Shown here piece after piece: positions 26,466 to 35,281 of a DNA stretch of 64,000 nt. The translations under genes and the position numbers were made by a program. The notes below the pieces were generated by a model. That model did not search any database, was not told the origin of the DNA, and was given only the letters and a program-made list of their open reading frames with translations. The DNA is from Adhaeribacter rhizoryzae. GTDB taxonomy: Bacteria; Bacteroidota; Bacteroidia; Cytophagales; Hymenobacteraceae. The stretch is taken from NCBI RefSeq assembly GCF_008629685.1, contig NZ_VWSF01000023.1, forward strand, positions 40,779 to 104,778, given 5' to 3'. The stretch's first letter is position 1. Every line of letters begins with the position of its first letter.

Positions 26466-28242
26466 ATTTTTTTGTTTTTATGGTGATAACCTCGTCTACT
26501 AATTTGGTTTTTACTTTTTGGTCGGGGTGATATATTTTGCCTTCTTTTTTCCAAACAGCGGTTCTTTCTACGCCAATGGGGTAAATGCTTAAGGCTTCGG
26601 CCGTAATGTGCAGCCGCAGAAAATTTTTATAGCCAGAATATTTAAAAGAAGAAAAAGCTTCGTTGTCGTGAATGCGAAATACCAGGTTACATATAAATAA
26701 ATAAGTACCCATTACAATGCAGCCGGTTAGCCCGCCGGCTACAAACAAGGCAACGGTTAAAACTCCTATTTGGCGCCACAAACTTATTTCCATAGAAAAG
26801 GCCAGGCTGGAACAAAGCCTAATGAGTAAAAAACCGTTCAGAATATGAACACAGCCATGCACCAAACCCAACAACCATAAAAATGGCGTTCGGCTGGATT
26901 TGGTATCGGTGAATTTGGTAACGCCAAATATGGCCAGCCCAATAAAGAAAACCATAAACGGACTAAACAATATAATATTTAACACGTGGTTGGTGTAATT
27001 GAGAAATCCGTTTAAATCTAAAGGGTATTGGTTGATGATAGTTACAAACGCATGATCGTTCTCCTGCAAAAGCCAGGCAAACAGCAGGTAAAAAAAGCCC
27101 ATGAAAGCTGCAAACTGTAAATTAAACCACGGAAAAATAAGCGTGCGCAAGGCCATGAGGCGCGATTGAGCTTTGGTGGGGAAAGTAGCCTGTAGTTTAA
27201 ATTTACCTTCGCGCAGTTTTAATTCATCTTTTAAATTATGGGTAGGGTGCGAAAAGGCGCCACCACCCCCCGAGGTAATCTTGTGGTAAGTTTTGCCGTT
27301 TTCGGTTAAGGCATAATGCGCGTAATGGTGCAAATCGCCGGCTAAAGTAACAACCAGTTCAAAACCATTTTGCACAATGTAGCGCTGCTCAAAAAACTTG
27401 AGGTTGTCGTACGTTTTATCGTTGTTCCGCGAAGTAAAAATCCAACTGGGCTCGGCCGTACACAATATTACCTTATCGCCGGGCTGCATTTTTTTAGCAG
27501 CTATCTTGTCAAAATACTGGAGTTGCGGGTGATCAATGTCGGCTTCGAGTTGAATATCGATGCCCCACAACCACCAATTATGGGGGAGTTTAATGGCAAA
27601 ATAACTGCGTTGTTGTTTGGTAAGCCAACTGCCGATGGTGCGTTCCTGGCAAAATATTTTAATAAAATTAGATAAGCCATCGTACCAATCGTGGTTACCC
27701 GGTATGGCAAAAACATGGTGTTCTTTTTCGAATAATTTATTCGCTGCTTTCTGTTGCTCGTACTGATGCCGGCAAGCTGAATCGAATGGTCCGCGAAAAC
27801 GGTTTTTATAATCGTTGCGGTTAGCTACAGGGTAAACCTGGTCGCCGCCTAATATTAGAATATCGCCTTTAAACGTGGGGTAGCCGCCTACTTCCCGTTC
27901 CGGTTCCGAAAGCAAATTGGCCATGGTAAAAGTAGAATGGAAGCCATCGCCGGTATCCGACATATAATCAACCCAGGCTTCGTTCAGGTGGCTGTAATCG
28001 TAAGTATCGGGTTTAGCCAGACAAGCCTGGATTTCGCGTTTATCGGAATAAGAACCAAATACGGAGGAAATGACGGTTTTTACGGCAGTGCCCAATAGCT
28101 GCCGGGCATCGTACCAGCCCACCATTTTTTTTGGGGTATAATCAAACGGATCTTCCAGGACAGCCTTTTTAATTTTTTCGGCCGCTTTAGCCTGCTTTTC
28201 AGCGACTTTTACCTGTTTTTCGGCAGCTTTTACCTGAGCCAT
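26416..28242 (-). CDS. Membrane metallophosphoesterase
   Basis: About 608 residues from the ATG at 28242. A longer frame to 28353 would overlap the patatin gene, and its leader looks random. A Lys/Ala-rich coiled stretch (VKAAEKQVKVAEKQ) precedes the calcineurin-like domain with GGDQVYP, IPGNHDWYDGL and LAGDLHHYAHY, so the metal ligands are present. The C-terminal half has about five transmembrane helices, then a soluble tail with a repeat of VKTKLVDEV. It probably hydrolyses a phosphate ester of a lipid or nucleotide at the membrane. It starts 31 bases after the patatin stop. Confidence 0.85.
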   Translation of the reverse strand: MAQVKAAEKQVKVAEKQAKAAEKIKKAVLEDPFDYTPKKMVGWYDARQLLGTAVKTVISSVFGSYSDKREIQACLAKPDTYDYSHLNEAWVDYMSDTGDGFHSTFTMANLLSEPEREVGGYPTFKGDILILGGDQVYPVANRNDYKNRFRGPFDSACRHQYEQQKAANKLFEKEHHVFAIPGNHDWYDGLSNFIKIFCQERTIGSWLTKQQRSYFAIKLPHNWWLWGIDIQLEADIDHPQLQYFDKIAAKKMQPGDKVILCTAEPSWIFTSRNNDKTYDNLKFFEQRYIVQNGFELVVTLAGDLHHYAHYALTENGKTYHKITSGGGGAFSHPTHNLKDELKLREGKFKLQATFPTKAQSRLMALRTLIFPWFNLQFAAFMGFFYLLFAWLLQENDHAFVTIINQYPLDLNGFLNYTNHVLNIILFSPFMVFFIGLAIFGVTKFTDTKSSRTPFLWLLGLVHGCVHILNGFLLIRLCSSLAFSMEISLWRQIGVLTVALFVAGGLTGCIVMGTYLFICNLVFRIHDNEAFSSFKYSGYKNFLRLHITAEALSIYPIGVERTAVWKKEGKIYHPDQKVKTKLVDEVITIKTKKYEEAPQSVPVLTHNGY

Positions 28243-28273
28243 AGCACAACTACTTAATGGTTGAACATAAATA

Positions 28274-29734
28274 TTAATTATCGCTGAAGAAGTAACTTTT
28301 AAGTGTTTTTTTCGCCCTTCGCCGCTCAAACCAACCATTGGCGTTGTACACACTTAAACTCCGGCGCAGGTAAACCCAATCGGCTACGCTAATATTAAAT
28401 TCAGCGGTTTGCAGGGGACGGCCTACCGGACTGGTACCGGCGTACAATTTAACCTCTGCTTTTTTACCGGACCCCGATAAAAAACGGCCGTTGAATACTG
28501 CGCTGCCGGTAACCACGTAAGATTTTCCTTCCATTTCGGCCCGGAACTGAAACTGAACCAGTTTGTCTTGGCCGGTATCGTTGCGTTGCACGGTTAGTTC
28601 GCCGTTGAACCCATAATAAATGCGCAGCCCCTCCGGAAAACTTAAACTCGCGTTTAATTGGTAAGGCTGATTTGTTTGCACATAATCCTGAATATCGTGA
28701 ATGGTGAGCGATAAATGCAGCACCGCCAATTGGTTAAATAATTTACCGGAAAGCTTGGCCCGGCAAGAGAAAGCAATGCCTTGAGATTTCATTTTGGTGG
28801 ATAGATTAGTGGTGGCAACTGGTTCGGGGGGCAGGTTTAGCAAATATTCTTTGGCATCGGCGTAGCCCCTATCGATTAAGGTGGTGGCGTTTACCCGGTT
28901 AAAATATAGGTCCGGGTCCAGCGGCAGCGGGTAAGCTGGCTTTATCAGGTGAACTTGAATAGTTTTTTGTTGGCCGTAAGGCGAATCGCCCCGGCTAATC
29001 CGGTGGTTTAGTTCGGTTATATAGTCGAGTTCGGCGTAGAGTGCGCCGTTGGCGCTCATTTCAATCATTTGCACATACTGGTTAAACGTGCCGTTTTTGT
29101 ATTCCGAAATATTACCAATGGTCCACACCACCCAGATTTCTTCGGCGCCTCTTCGCACTGCTTCCAGTAAGTTCGCATCTTTTATCCAGACCGCATCGAT
29201 GTACCAGTTGTGGTTAATTTTCAGGGCCGGCATAAACATGGGCAGCGAAACCCCGGCCAACAGATGCGGCAGGGTAATATTTTGGTGCGGAATAGCTTCG
29301 TTCTTTTTCTCGGAATAATTGCACACGTTAAAAGTGCCGGCTAATGCTTGTTCCGCCTGTATGCGCTCAATATTTACACCCAAATGCGGCAATATTTTAT
29401 AACGAATACCATCGGCATCGCCAAAGGCCGCTAGCCGCAAAGGATTTAAATATTTCCGGAAAGGCAGATAAGATACAAAGTGTTTACTATTGAGCGTGCG
29501 CCAGTTGTGGCACATTTGGTCAGTGCTCAGGCCCGATAGCAGCATGGCCAAGGTAAAGATGCCGCCCGAAGTACCATCGGCGTGGGTAAACTGCAAGCCG
29601 TGTTCTTCCAGAGCCTTTAACACGCCGGCCTGGTAAGACAACCGCATGCCGCCGCCCGCCAGCACCAAAGACCTTTTGGGGCCTTGGTAGCCTTCCGGAA
29701 CCCGGAATGGGAGCGGTTTAGGTATATTTTCCAT
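28274..29734 (-). CDS. Patatin-like phospholipase
   Basis: 486 residues. The oxyanion loop is LVLAGGGMRLSYQAGVLKAL (22-41), the nucleophile Ser56 lies in DGTSGG, and the dyad Asp180 lies in NWYIDAVWI, where the usual DGG/DGA is DAV. Residues after ~310 form a beta-rich domain of unknown role, so the protein is longer than a minimal patatin. Patatins are lipid acyl hydrolases. It overlaps the start of the upstream DUF4345-like gene by 17 bases and precedes the metallophosphoesterase, so translation is coupled. Confidence 0.9.
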   Translation of the reverse strand: MENIPKPLPFRVPEGYQGPKRSLVLAGGGMRLSYQAGVLKALEEHGLQFTHADGTSGGIFTLAMLLSGLSTDQMCHNWRTLNSKHFVSYLPFRKYLNPLRLAAFGDADGIRYKILPHLGVNIERIQAEQALAGTFNVCNYSEKKNEAIPHQNITLPHLLAGVSLPMFMPALKINHNWYIDAVWIKDANLLEAVRRGAEEIWVVWTIGNISEYKNGTFNQYVQMIEMSANGALYAELDYITELNHRISRGDSPYGQQKTIQVHLIKPAYPLPLDPDLYFNRVNATTLIDRGYADAKEYLLNLPPEPVATTNLSTKMKSQGIAFSCRAKLSGKLFNQLAVLHLSLTIHDIQDYVQTNQPYQLNASLSFPEGLRIYYGFNGELTVQRNDTGQDKLVQFQFRAEMEGKSYVVTGSAVFNGRFLSGSGKKAEVKLYAGTSPVGRPLQTAEFNISVADWVYLRRSLSVYNANGWFERRRAKKTLKSYFFSDN

Positions 29735-30140
29735 GCGGTTGCAGTTTGTTTCGGGTATATAAAAAAATCAGGACAACGCCTATTAATTCGTAAAGCGCAA
29801 AAAAGTAAAATAACCAATTGGGCGGACCATCTATCAAGTAAGACACGGCCCGGGCTAATACGCCTAAAAACATCACGCCTAAAAACAGGCGGTTAAACTT
29901 TATTAGCGAAAATACCTCTCGGGTAAACAGGAGCGCGAACAAGCCAAACCCAAATTCTATGAGCCGCAAAAACCGGTACTGGGTTAAAATGCTGGCCGCG
30001 GTAGTCGCGTTTACACTTTCAATATCAAAATCGAAAAGCATTTTCTGGTCTATTCTGGCCCCTATAAAAGCTCCCCACAAACCCGCTACTACCAGCAACC
30101 CCACGTAAGTGTAGAAGAAAAAATAGGCCAGCCCCTTCAT
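29718..30140 (-). CDS. DUF4345-like four-helix membrane protein
   Basis: A 140-residue protein with four hydrophobic helices. The region between helices 1 and 2 (GARIDQKMLFDFDIESVNAT) and the later FLGVLARAVSYLIDGPPNW fit the DUF4345 family, which has no known function. Its ATG overlaps the end of the preceding small membrane gene (4 bases) and its 3' end overlaps the patatin gene. It is the third of three small membrane proteins in a row. Confidence 0.75.
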   Translation of the reverse strand: MKGLAYFFFYTYVGLLVVAGLWGAFIGARIDQKMLFDFDIESVNATTAASILTQYRFLRLIEFGFGLFALLFTREVFSLIKFNRLFLGVMFLGVLARAVSYLIDGPPNWLFYFFALYELIGVVLIFLYTRNKLQPHGKYT

Positions 30141-30514
30141 GCTTTATTTTTAAAATTTCGCCAATAGGTAAATATTAAAATGCCAGATACAAAATCGAAC
30201 AAAGCCACACTTAAGGCTAAGCTGGAAAATATACCGTTCCGAACACCTAACCCAATGGCAACCGCAGCGCCAAATTTTTGTAAGCCACACCAGAATATTG
30301 GCTCCGGCCCCAATGGCCGCTTTAAACTTTGCCAAAGCAAACCACCAAACAAAACCATGAACATGCCCACGATGGCAAAAAAATGAGCACTGGTTTTATC
30401 TGTTCGGGCACCTACAATATTTAATACCAACGGTGCCGCCACCACCTGCACTGCGCCGGTTAAAACCGTTACCCCGGAGATAAACAAAAGCAACTTAGGC
30501 AGCAACCTGGGCAT
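30137..30514 (-). CDS. Small four-helix membrane protein
   Basis: A 125-residue protein with four predicted transmembrane helices (LLLFISGVTVLTGAVQVVAA first, ALSVALFDFVSGILIFTYW last) and a basic tail. I do not recognise a family; it is similar in size and layout to its neighbour DUF4345-like protein and may be a distant relative. It overlaps both flanking genes (20 bases upstream, 4 downstream), so the set is translationally coupled. Confidence 0.75.
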   Translation of the reverse strand: MPRLLPKLLLFISGVTVLTGAVQVVAAPLVLNIVGARTDKTSAHFFAIVGMFMVLFGGLLWQSLKRPLGPEPIFWCGLQKFGAAVAIGLGVRNGIFSSLALSVALFDFVSGILIFTYWRNFKNKA

Positions 30515-31031
30515 TGCGCTGATTATAAACCGGTTTATTTATTGCCTTAAAGCTTTGTTTATATTTAATAAAAGAATAGGCCATCATGCACAGCCACTGC
30601 CCGCTCCAGAGGCTAACCCGGATTACGTTTAAGCGCGTCCATTTTTCGAGTACACCTTGCAATACAGCAGCATCTGTTATACCGGCGGCCATTTGCTCAT
30701 TGTAAGGTATTATGTAAATAATAGTAAGCGCTGTAGCCAATATTACCCCGGCTATTACCCCAATCGGGAACCAGCGCAAAGCACTCCGCCACTCCGCAAT
30801 TATCATAATTAGGGCCGTTGCCAGCATTACCACCGTCATGTAAGTAAAAAACTGAGTGGCCGCCGTTACCTGGGGCACGAACTGCAGGTAATAATTAGCG
30901 GGCGTGAGTTCCGGCACAATCGGGAAAGAGAAAAGAATTAACGACCAGCCCGTGCCCAGGTACATAGAAGTGCACAAAAACAACAGGGAATGATTTAGCC
31001 CGAGTAAAGTGTGTTTGGTTTCGCTGTGCAT
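30495..31031 (-). CDS. DUF1772-like (anthrone oxygenase-like) membrane protein
   Basis: A 178-residue four-helix membrane protein. The late motif YNEQMAAG followed by WTRLNVIRVSLW matches the pattern of the DUF1772/anthrone-oxygenase-like family (an Asn-containing loop, then W-x3-N-x-I-R). Fungal members oxidise anthraquinone precursors; most bacterial members are uncharacterised. It starts 18 bases after the ADC-fold gene and overlaps the next gene by 20 bases. Confidence 0.65.
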   Translation of the reverse strand: MHSETKHTLLGLNHSLLFLCTSMYLGTGWSLILFSFPIVPELTPANYYLQFVPQVTAATQFFTYMTVVMLATALIMIIAEWRSALRWFPIGVIAGVILATALTIIYIIPYNEQMAAGITDAAVLQGVLEKWTRLNVIRVSLWSGQWLCMMAYSFIKYKQSFKAINKPVYNQRNAQVAA

Positions 31032-31049
31032 CTGATTTAAGGTTAAATA

Positions 31050-31946
31050 TTAAACTCCTGCAGTTTGGGGTTGCTTGGCAGTTTGGCGATTAGGCTTTTC
31101 TAACCATTCTTCTCCGTAGCCTAAATGGTACACGCTTTCCAGGCCTTCACCGGTTTTTTCCGGTAATTCGGGGTAGCTTAAAAACCAGCTTTCAAAATAA
31201 TCATCCAGAATGCCGGTAGTTTCGGGCAGGTAAGCGGTAAATATTGGCTCTTCTTCAATTTCCAGGTATTTAAGCTGCGCCGCATTAGGATGGTTGCCCA
31301 GAGTAATTTTAGCAGCACCTTTTTTAAATAAAGTCAGGCCGGCTTTGCCTTTAAAATAAATATACGATTTCATGAGCATGCCCCGGAAACGGCAATAATT
31401 AGCGGCACCCATGTTCATGGGCATAAAAATGCGGGAGGGACGGGTAATATCAAGCCGCATAATCATTTGGCCGTCTTGGTCGTACTGCGCGCTCAATATT
31501 TCGGGACCTTCCACAAAATCGAGGTTAGCCTGGTGCTTGGGCATGCCCCAAATGCCTTTGCCGCCTTTTACCGATATTTCGGTACTTACCGGCAAATCCA
31601 GAATATATTGCCCGGTTCCAAAAGTTTTGATGAATAATGCCGGCAGTACTTTGGGAGCGGGTTTACTGCCGTGCGTACAAGCCAAAGCAATACTGTATTC
31701 TATGTATTTGCCAATATCGGTGATGCGGTAATCTACTACGGTTAAAATAAATACGGCTTTGCCGTTCCAGAGCCGAACCGGGTGCACTTCGTTGCCGGGT
31801 AAAAGGTTACGGGCTTTCTGGCAATTGGCCGGAAAAGCCGCCATAATAACCGCAGCTTTGTCGGAGTTAATAGGCAATTGGTACGGAATGCCATCTACGC
31901 GGGCGTACCTGCCTGCCTGTTTCAAGAGTCTTTTAGGAATAGCCAT
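31050..31946 (-). CDS. Acetoacetate decarboxylase-fold protein
   Basis: 298 residues. The segment VKGGKGIWGMPKHQANLDF places Lys137 where acetoacetate decarboxylase has its Schiff-base Lys (GFPKK), with the second Lys replaced by His. ADC-fold proteins include decarboxylases, aldolases and dehydratases, so the reaction is open. The C-terminal ~70 residues (DYFESWFLSYPELPEKTGEG) are an extension beyond the minimal fold. It begins 19 bases after the alpha/beta hydrolase. Confidence 0.82.
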   Translation of the reverse strand: MAIPKRLLKQAGRYARVDGIPYQLPINSDKAAVIMAAFPANCQKARNLLPGNEVHPVRLWNGKAVFILTVVDYRITDIGKYIEYSIALACTHGSKPAPKVLPALFIKTFGTGQYILDLPVSTEISVKGGKGIWGMPKHQANLDFVEGPEILSAQYDQDGQMIMRLDITRPSRIFMPMNMGAANYCRFRGMLMKSYIYFKGKAGLTLFKKGAAKITLGNHPNAAQLKYLEIEEEPIFTAYLPETTGILDDYFESWFLSYPELPEKTGEGLESVYHLGYGEEWLEKPNRQTAKQPQTAGV

Positions 31947-31965
31947 AGGATTGTACGTTAATTTA

Positions 31966-33021
31966 TTAGTTTACACTAAGTTCCTGCAGCATTAAAGGAA
32001 AAACATCTTTATCGGCGTTTTTGCCAATAAAAACATCCAGGTGGCTGTAATCGGGTAAAACCCGCAAGGCATGAAAACCTTGCCGTAGATCATCGAAATA
32101 TTTAAAACTCCTGATTTGGCTGTCGGGTAGAAAACACAGGTTCTTACCGCCGGCAAAAAAAGAAATACGGGCTTCGGTAGCCGGCGCCGTTGCCACAAAA
32201 GATTCCGGCAGCTCTTTCTTGTGCTCAACGGACATGAGGTGCCCTTCTTTTACCGACCGGGCTATTTGCTTGTAAAAAGTCATGGGCACGGCGGCAAACT
32301 GGCCTTTAATCCACTCGTGGGTTTCTTCGTTCAGGTTTTCGTGCCGCCAAAGAGCCGGGAAACCGCTGCCGTAGGTAAAACTTACTTGTTTGCACACGCT
32401 GTTCTGGCATTCGTGGTGGGTAAGCTGTACCAGCGTATTCACCATTTTGGCCGTTAGGGTAGGCGCTTGCAGGCCCCACTGCGGATTTAAATATTCGGTT
32501 AGCTGCTTCATTACCGGCACCATAAACGAAAGCTTAAACCTGGAAAAATCGGGCACTACGGGGTGCAGCGAAACCGCATTCGAAACAATATTGGTAACCT
32601 GGGGCACTAACCCCGCTACAACCGACATCATAAAACTGGTAGAGCCCTGGCAATGAATGATGGCCTTAATATTAGGCTTGCTAGTTATTTCTACTACTTT
32701 CTTAACTGCTGCCGGATGATCGTATAAAGCTGCCTGGTCTAAGGTCCATTTATTTGGCGCAAAATCGATGCTGGCCCGCCAATTTTCCAGCCATACATCG
32801 TAGCCTTCTTCCAGTAAGAATTGTACAATATTTTTATTAACCGGTGCTAAAAATATACTGGCGCTTACCCCGGCCCCGTGCACCAGCAATATTGGTCCTT
32901 TGCTCGCGGCGCTATAGCCTTTTACACGAATTAAACTGCATTCAAACCCGTCGCCGGCCTCAAAAGGTATGGTTTCGAAGTAGAGGTCTTTGCCGGAATA
33001 TTTTTGGGTAACAGGCTCCAT
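31966..33021 (-). CDS. Alpha/beta hydrolase with Cys at the nucleophile elbow
   Basis: 351 residues, the first gene of the operon. The oxyanion loop is ILLVHGAGVSASIF. The nucleophile elbow reads IHCQGSTSF, which puts Cys124 where most esterases have Ser. The end has DYSHLDVFIG with the likely catalytic His. The family includes lipases and cholesterol-esterase-like proteins, and in some bacteria, as I recall, a similar domain is fused to GMC oxidoreductases. No signal peptide was seen. It is preceded by a 604-base gene-free region. Confidence 0.87.
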   Translation of the reverse strand: MEPVTQKYSGKDLYFETIPFEAGDGFECSLIRVKGYSAASKGPILLVHGAGVSASIFLAPVNKNIVQFLLEEGYDVWLENWRASIDFAPNKWTLDQAALYDHPAAVKKVVEITSKPNIKAIIHCQGSTSFMMSVVAGLVPQVTNIVSNAVSLHPVVPDFSRFKLSFMVPVMKQLTEYLNPQWGLQAPTLTAKMVNTLVQLTHHECQNSVCKQVSFTYGSGFPALWRHENLNEETHEWIKGQFAAVPMTFYKQIARSVKEGHLMSVEHKKELPESFVATAPATEARISFFAGGKNLCFLPDSQIRSFKYFDDLRQGFHALRVLPDYSHLDVFIGKNADKDVFPLMLQELSVN

Positions 33022-33625
33022 AAAGCAACTGTTTTAGAGTTTAAAAGGCCATATAGTAGTTATTAGCAAAAAAGCGGAAAGGTCAACAACAGGATTATGT
33101 AATAATATTATTTTAATGAAAGATAATGATTTTACTAAAAAATATCAAGATTTATTTGGAGTAATTTATGACAGGTGCTCTTTCTATAATCTTTATTTTT
33201 ATAAAAATTCTGCTTATAAAAAGATAGGTATTTAGGGTAAATATTAATGGAAAAGAAGGTTAAACGATTGCAGATATTTATACAACTATTTGTTTTATCA
33301 GCTTTTGGAATTAAATATGAGAAAAGTTTTTACACCAAAGTGCAATATAACTGAACTCGTAAGGAATGATGTTCTTAGTAAAATTGCTTTCTGGTAGTAA
33401 TGTGGTATAATATTGTTTTAATCAGTTTTGAAGCAATAATTTAAAAAAGTGTTATTGTGTACTGTTTAATAAAAGAGGTTTAAGTAATTTATTCCGGTTA
33501 TTCAGAAGGAAGCTATTTAGCAAACAACCAAATGTTTACTTCCTGAATAACCGAAATAAATTCTTTTAGTAGATTGTATATTAATGAGTTATGAGAAATA
33601 GCAAATAATAGCCTAAAGCTTGATT
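33022..33625. other. Intergenic with a long hairpin
   Basis: 604 AT-rich bases upstream of the alpha/beta hydrolase and downstream of the Gre-like gene. The only clear structure is the hairpin at 33486-33562. No ORF is credible. Confidence 0.55.
33486..33562. repeat. Long inverted repeat downstream of the Gre-like gene
   Basis: AATTTATTCCGGTTATTCAG (33486-33505) pairs with CTGAATAACCGAAATAAATT (33543-33562) with one mismatch; a GGAAG/CTTCC extension reduces the loop further. It starts 64 bases past the stop of the minus-strand gene at 33626, so it may terminate or stabilise that message. No second copy was seen. Confidence 0.55.
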
Positions 33626-34036
33626 TTATAAGTGAAAATCACCGGCTGCTTCCGGTTGGTACAATATATCGTCGATTTGGATTTTAACTTTGCCGCTAGG
33701 TACTACCCAGTCAATTACATCGCCTTTGCGGTAGCCCAACAAAGCAGTAGCTATAGGCGCAAATATTGATATTTTGTTCTTTTTGATATCAGCTTCTTCC
33801 GGATACACAATCTCCATCTTTAATTCCTGGTTCGATTGCAGGTACTTTAGTTTTACCACGGAGTGCATGGTAACCACATCAACCGGAATTTGAGTAGGTT
33901 CTACAAGTTGCGCCCGGCTTAACTCTTTGGTTAAGTTGTTAATTTCCTTGGTGTAGTTATTGGAACTCTGCCGGAAGTGGTGTATGCGCTCCCGGAGGCG
34001 CAGCGCGTCTTTTTCGCTAATGATAATGTTATGCAT
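33626..34036 (-). CDS. GreA/GreB-domain (Rnk-like) protein, paralog A
   Basis: 136 residues. An N-terminal ~50-residue helical stretch (LRERIHHFRQSSNNYTKEIN) is shorter than the GreA coiled coil. The C-terminal domain is the FKBP-like GreA/GreB fold (KISIFAPIATALLGYRKGDV, then IQIDDILYQPEA). Rnk-like proteins bind RNA polymerase near the secondary channel without the catalytic acidic tip of GreA. It is divergent from a paralog at 34743, 706 bases away. Confidence 0.85.
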   Translation of the reverse strand: MHNIIISEKDALRLRERIHHFRQSSNNYTKEINNLTKELSRAQLVEPTQIPVDVVTMHSVVKLKYLQSNQELKMEIVYPEEADIKKNKISIFAPIATALLGYRKGDVIDWVVPSGKVKIQIDDILYQPEAAGDFHL

Positions 34037-34742
34037 AAGTTTTTTAGTTTGTTAAATGAATAAGATTCGGGTGGATTGCGGTTAAACAAACCGCTTTAAT
34101 TCCCCAAATCCACCAAAAGAAAAAAAAGAAAAGCAAAACGTTCTTTTCCAGAACGTAAGAATATTTATAAATAATATTTATTACTCTTAAAATTTAGTAG
34201 AGTTGCCCAAAGTAAAATTTTATCGGGTTTAAATAACGGCTTTTAACCGGTTTACTAAAATATAAAAGTTTATTGCTGTATGGTGGCTGCCCGGTATAAT
34301 ATTTAACGTTGCACGGCGTTTTCTTTTAAAGTACCTGCATTTACTTATGCCATTTAAACAGAAAATAGTTAAAACCGACGCAAAGCCATTTATTGGTTTA
34401 AACCCGGTCGCGCATCATGCTGCTAAGTGTGAAGTGCTGAATGGCTATTGCCTTTGTTTTTATTCGGCTCCTAAAGCCTTTTTCAAGTAAGCCGGCTCTT
34501 TCCGGCAAAATTTATCGCTAAAAAAGAACCGGTCTTTTAACCGGTCACCTAAATTTTAACTTTAGCCTGCTTTAAAAATTTAAACTAAACGGCTAAAGAT
34601 TAAGAAAGTTTTAGCAAAAGCATTAACCGGTTTTACCGGGTTTACGACTTACCAGTTTTAATAATTTTTATTGCGGAAGTTAAAAGCCTAAAGCTTTAGC
34701 GGCCGGAAATAAATTTTTATCAACCATAAAACCTTAACTGCC
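34037..34742. other. Intergenic between divergent Gre-like paralogs
   Basis: 706 bases upstream of both Gre-like genes, so it should hold both promoters. A small hairpin (ACGTTCT-tttcc-AGAACGT, 34138-34156) lies about 100 bases upstream of the minus-strand gene. I could not place convincing TTG/TAnnTTTG pairs. No ORF is credible. Confidence 0.45.
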
Positions 34743-35165
34743 ATGAATACTATTTATTTAACAGAAGACGACTACCAGCAATTGGTTAAGCTCATTCAGG
34801 GTCAGCCTAAAAATGAAGATTTAATGCCAGCTTATATCCGGTTAAAGGCAGAATTAAAACGAGCCAAACGCGTGCCTTCCGTTACAATTCCGCCCGAGGT
34901 GGTTACCATGAACTCACGGGTGCGGGTGCAGGAACTTAAAAGTAACAGCGAAATGATTTTATCCGTGGTTTTTCCGCACGAAGCTAACTTTAACGCGGGC
35001 AAAATATCGGTTTTATCGCCTATTGGTACCGCTATTCTGGGCAGCCGCGCCGGCGACGAAGTTGTATGGACCGCGCCTTATTGCAAGTTTATCTATAAAA
35101 TAAAGGAGGTGCTTTATCAGCCGGAAGCCGATGGTGTACTGGCAGACGAAGGAGTGCTGGTTTAA
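34743..35165 (+). CDS. GreA/GreB-domain (Rnk-like) protein, paralog B
   Basis: 140 residues with the same layout as the minus-strand paralog at 33626: a short N-terminal helical hairpin (AYIRLKAELKRAKRV), then the linker PPEVVTMNSRVRVQELKSNS and the GreA/B C-terminal domain (KISVLSPIGTAILGSRAGDE, KIKEVLYQPEAD). Shared words between the two include VVTM and LYQPEA. A terminator at 35231 follows. It is probably an RNA polymerase secondary-channel binder. Confidence 0.85.
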   Translation: MNTIYLTEDDYQQLVKLIQGQPKNEDLMPAYIRLKAELKRAKRVPSVTIPPEVVTMNSRVRVQELKSNSEMILSVVFPHEANFNAGKISVLSPIGTAILGSRAGDEVVWTAPYCKFIYKIKEVLYQPEADGVLADEGVLV

Positions 35166-35230
35166 CGTTGAACTTAATATATTTTAAATATTTTTAACGC
35201 AGTAAATCGTTATTTAGGCAATATTTATTC

Positions 35231-35268
35231 AGGCGCTTAAATCTATTATAATAGGTTAAGCGCCTTTT
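35231..35268 (+). terminator. Terminator of Gre-like paralog B
   Basis: AGGCGCTTAA and TTAAGCGCCT form a perfect 10-bp stem with a 15-base loop, followed by TTTGT. It lies between two convergent genes. Confidence 0.75.
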
Positions 35269-35281
35269 GTATTCTCGCGTT

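Noticed and set aside
28243..28353. Longer start for the metallophosphoesterase
   Set aside because: It runs into the patatin coding region and the added residues look random; the ATG at 28242 is preferred.
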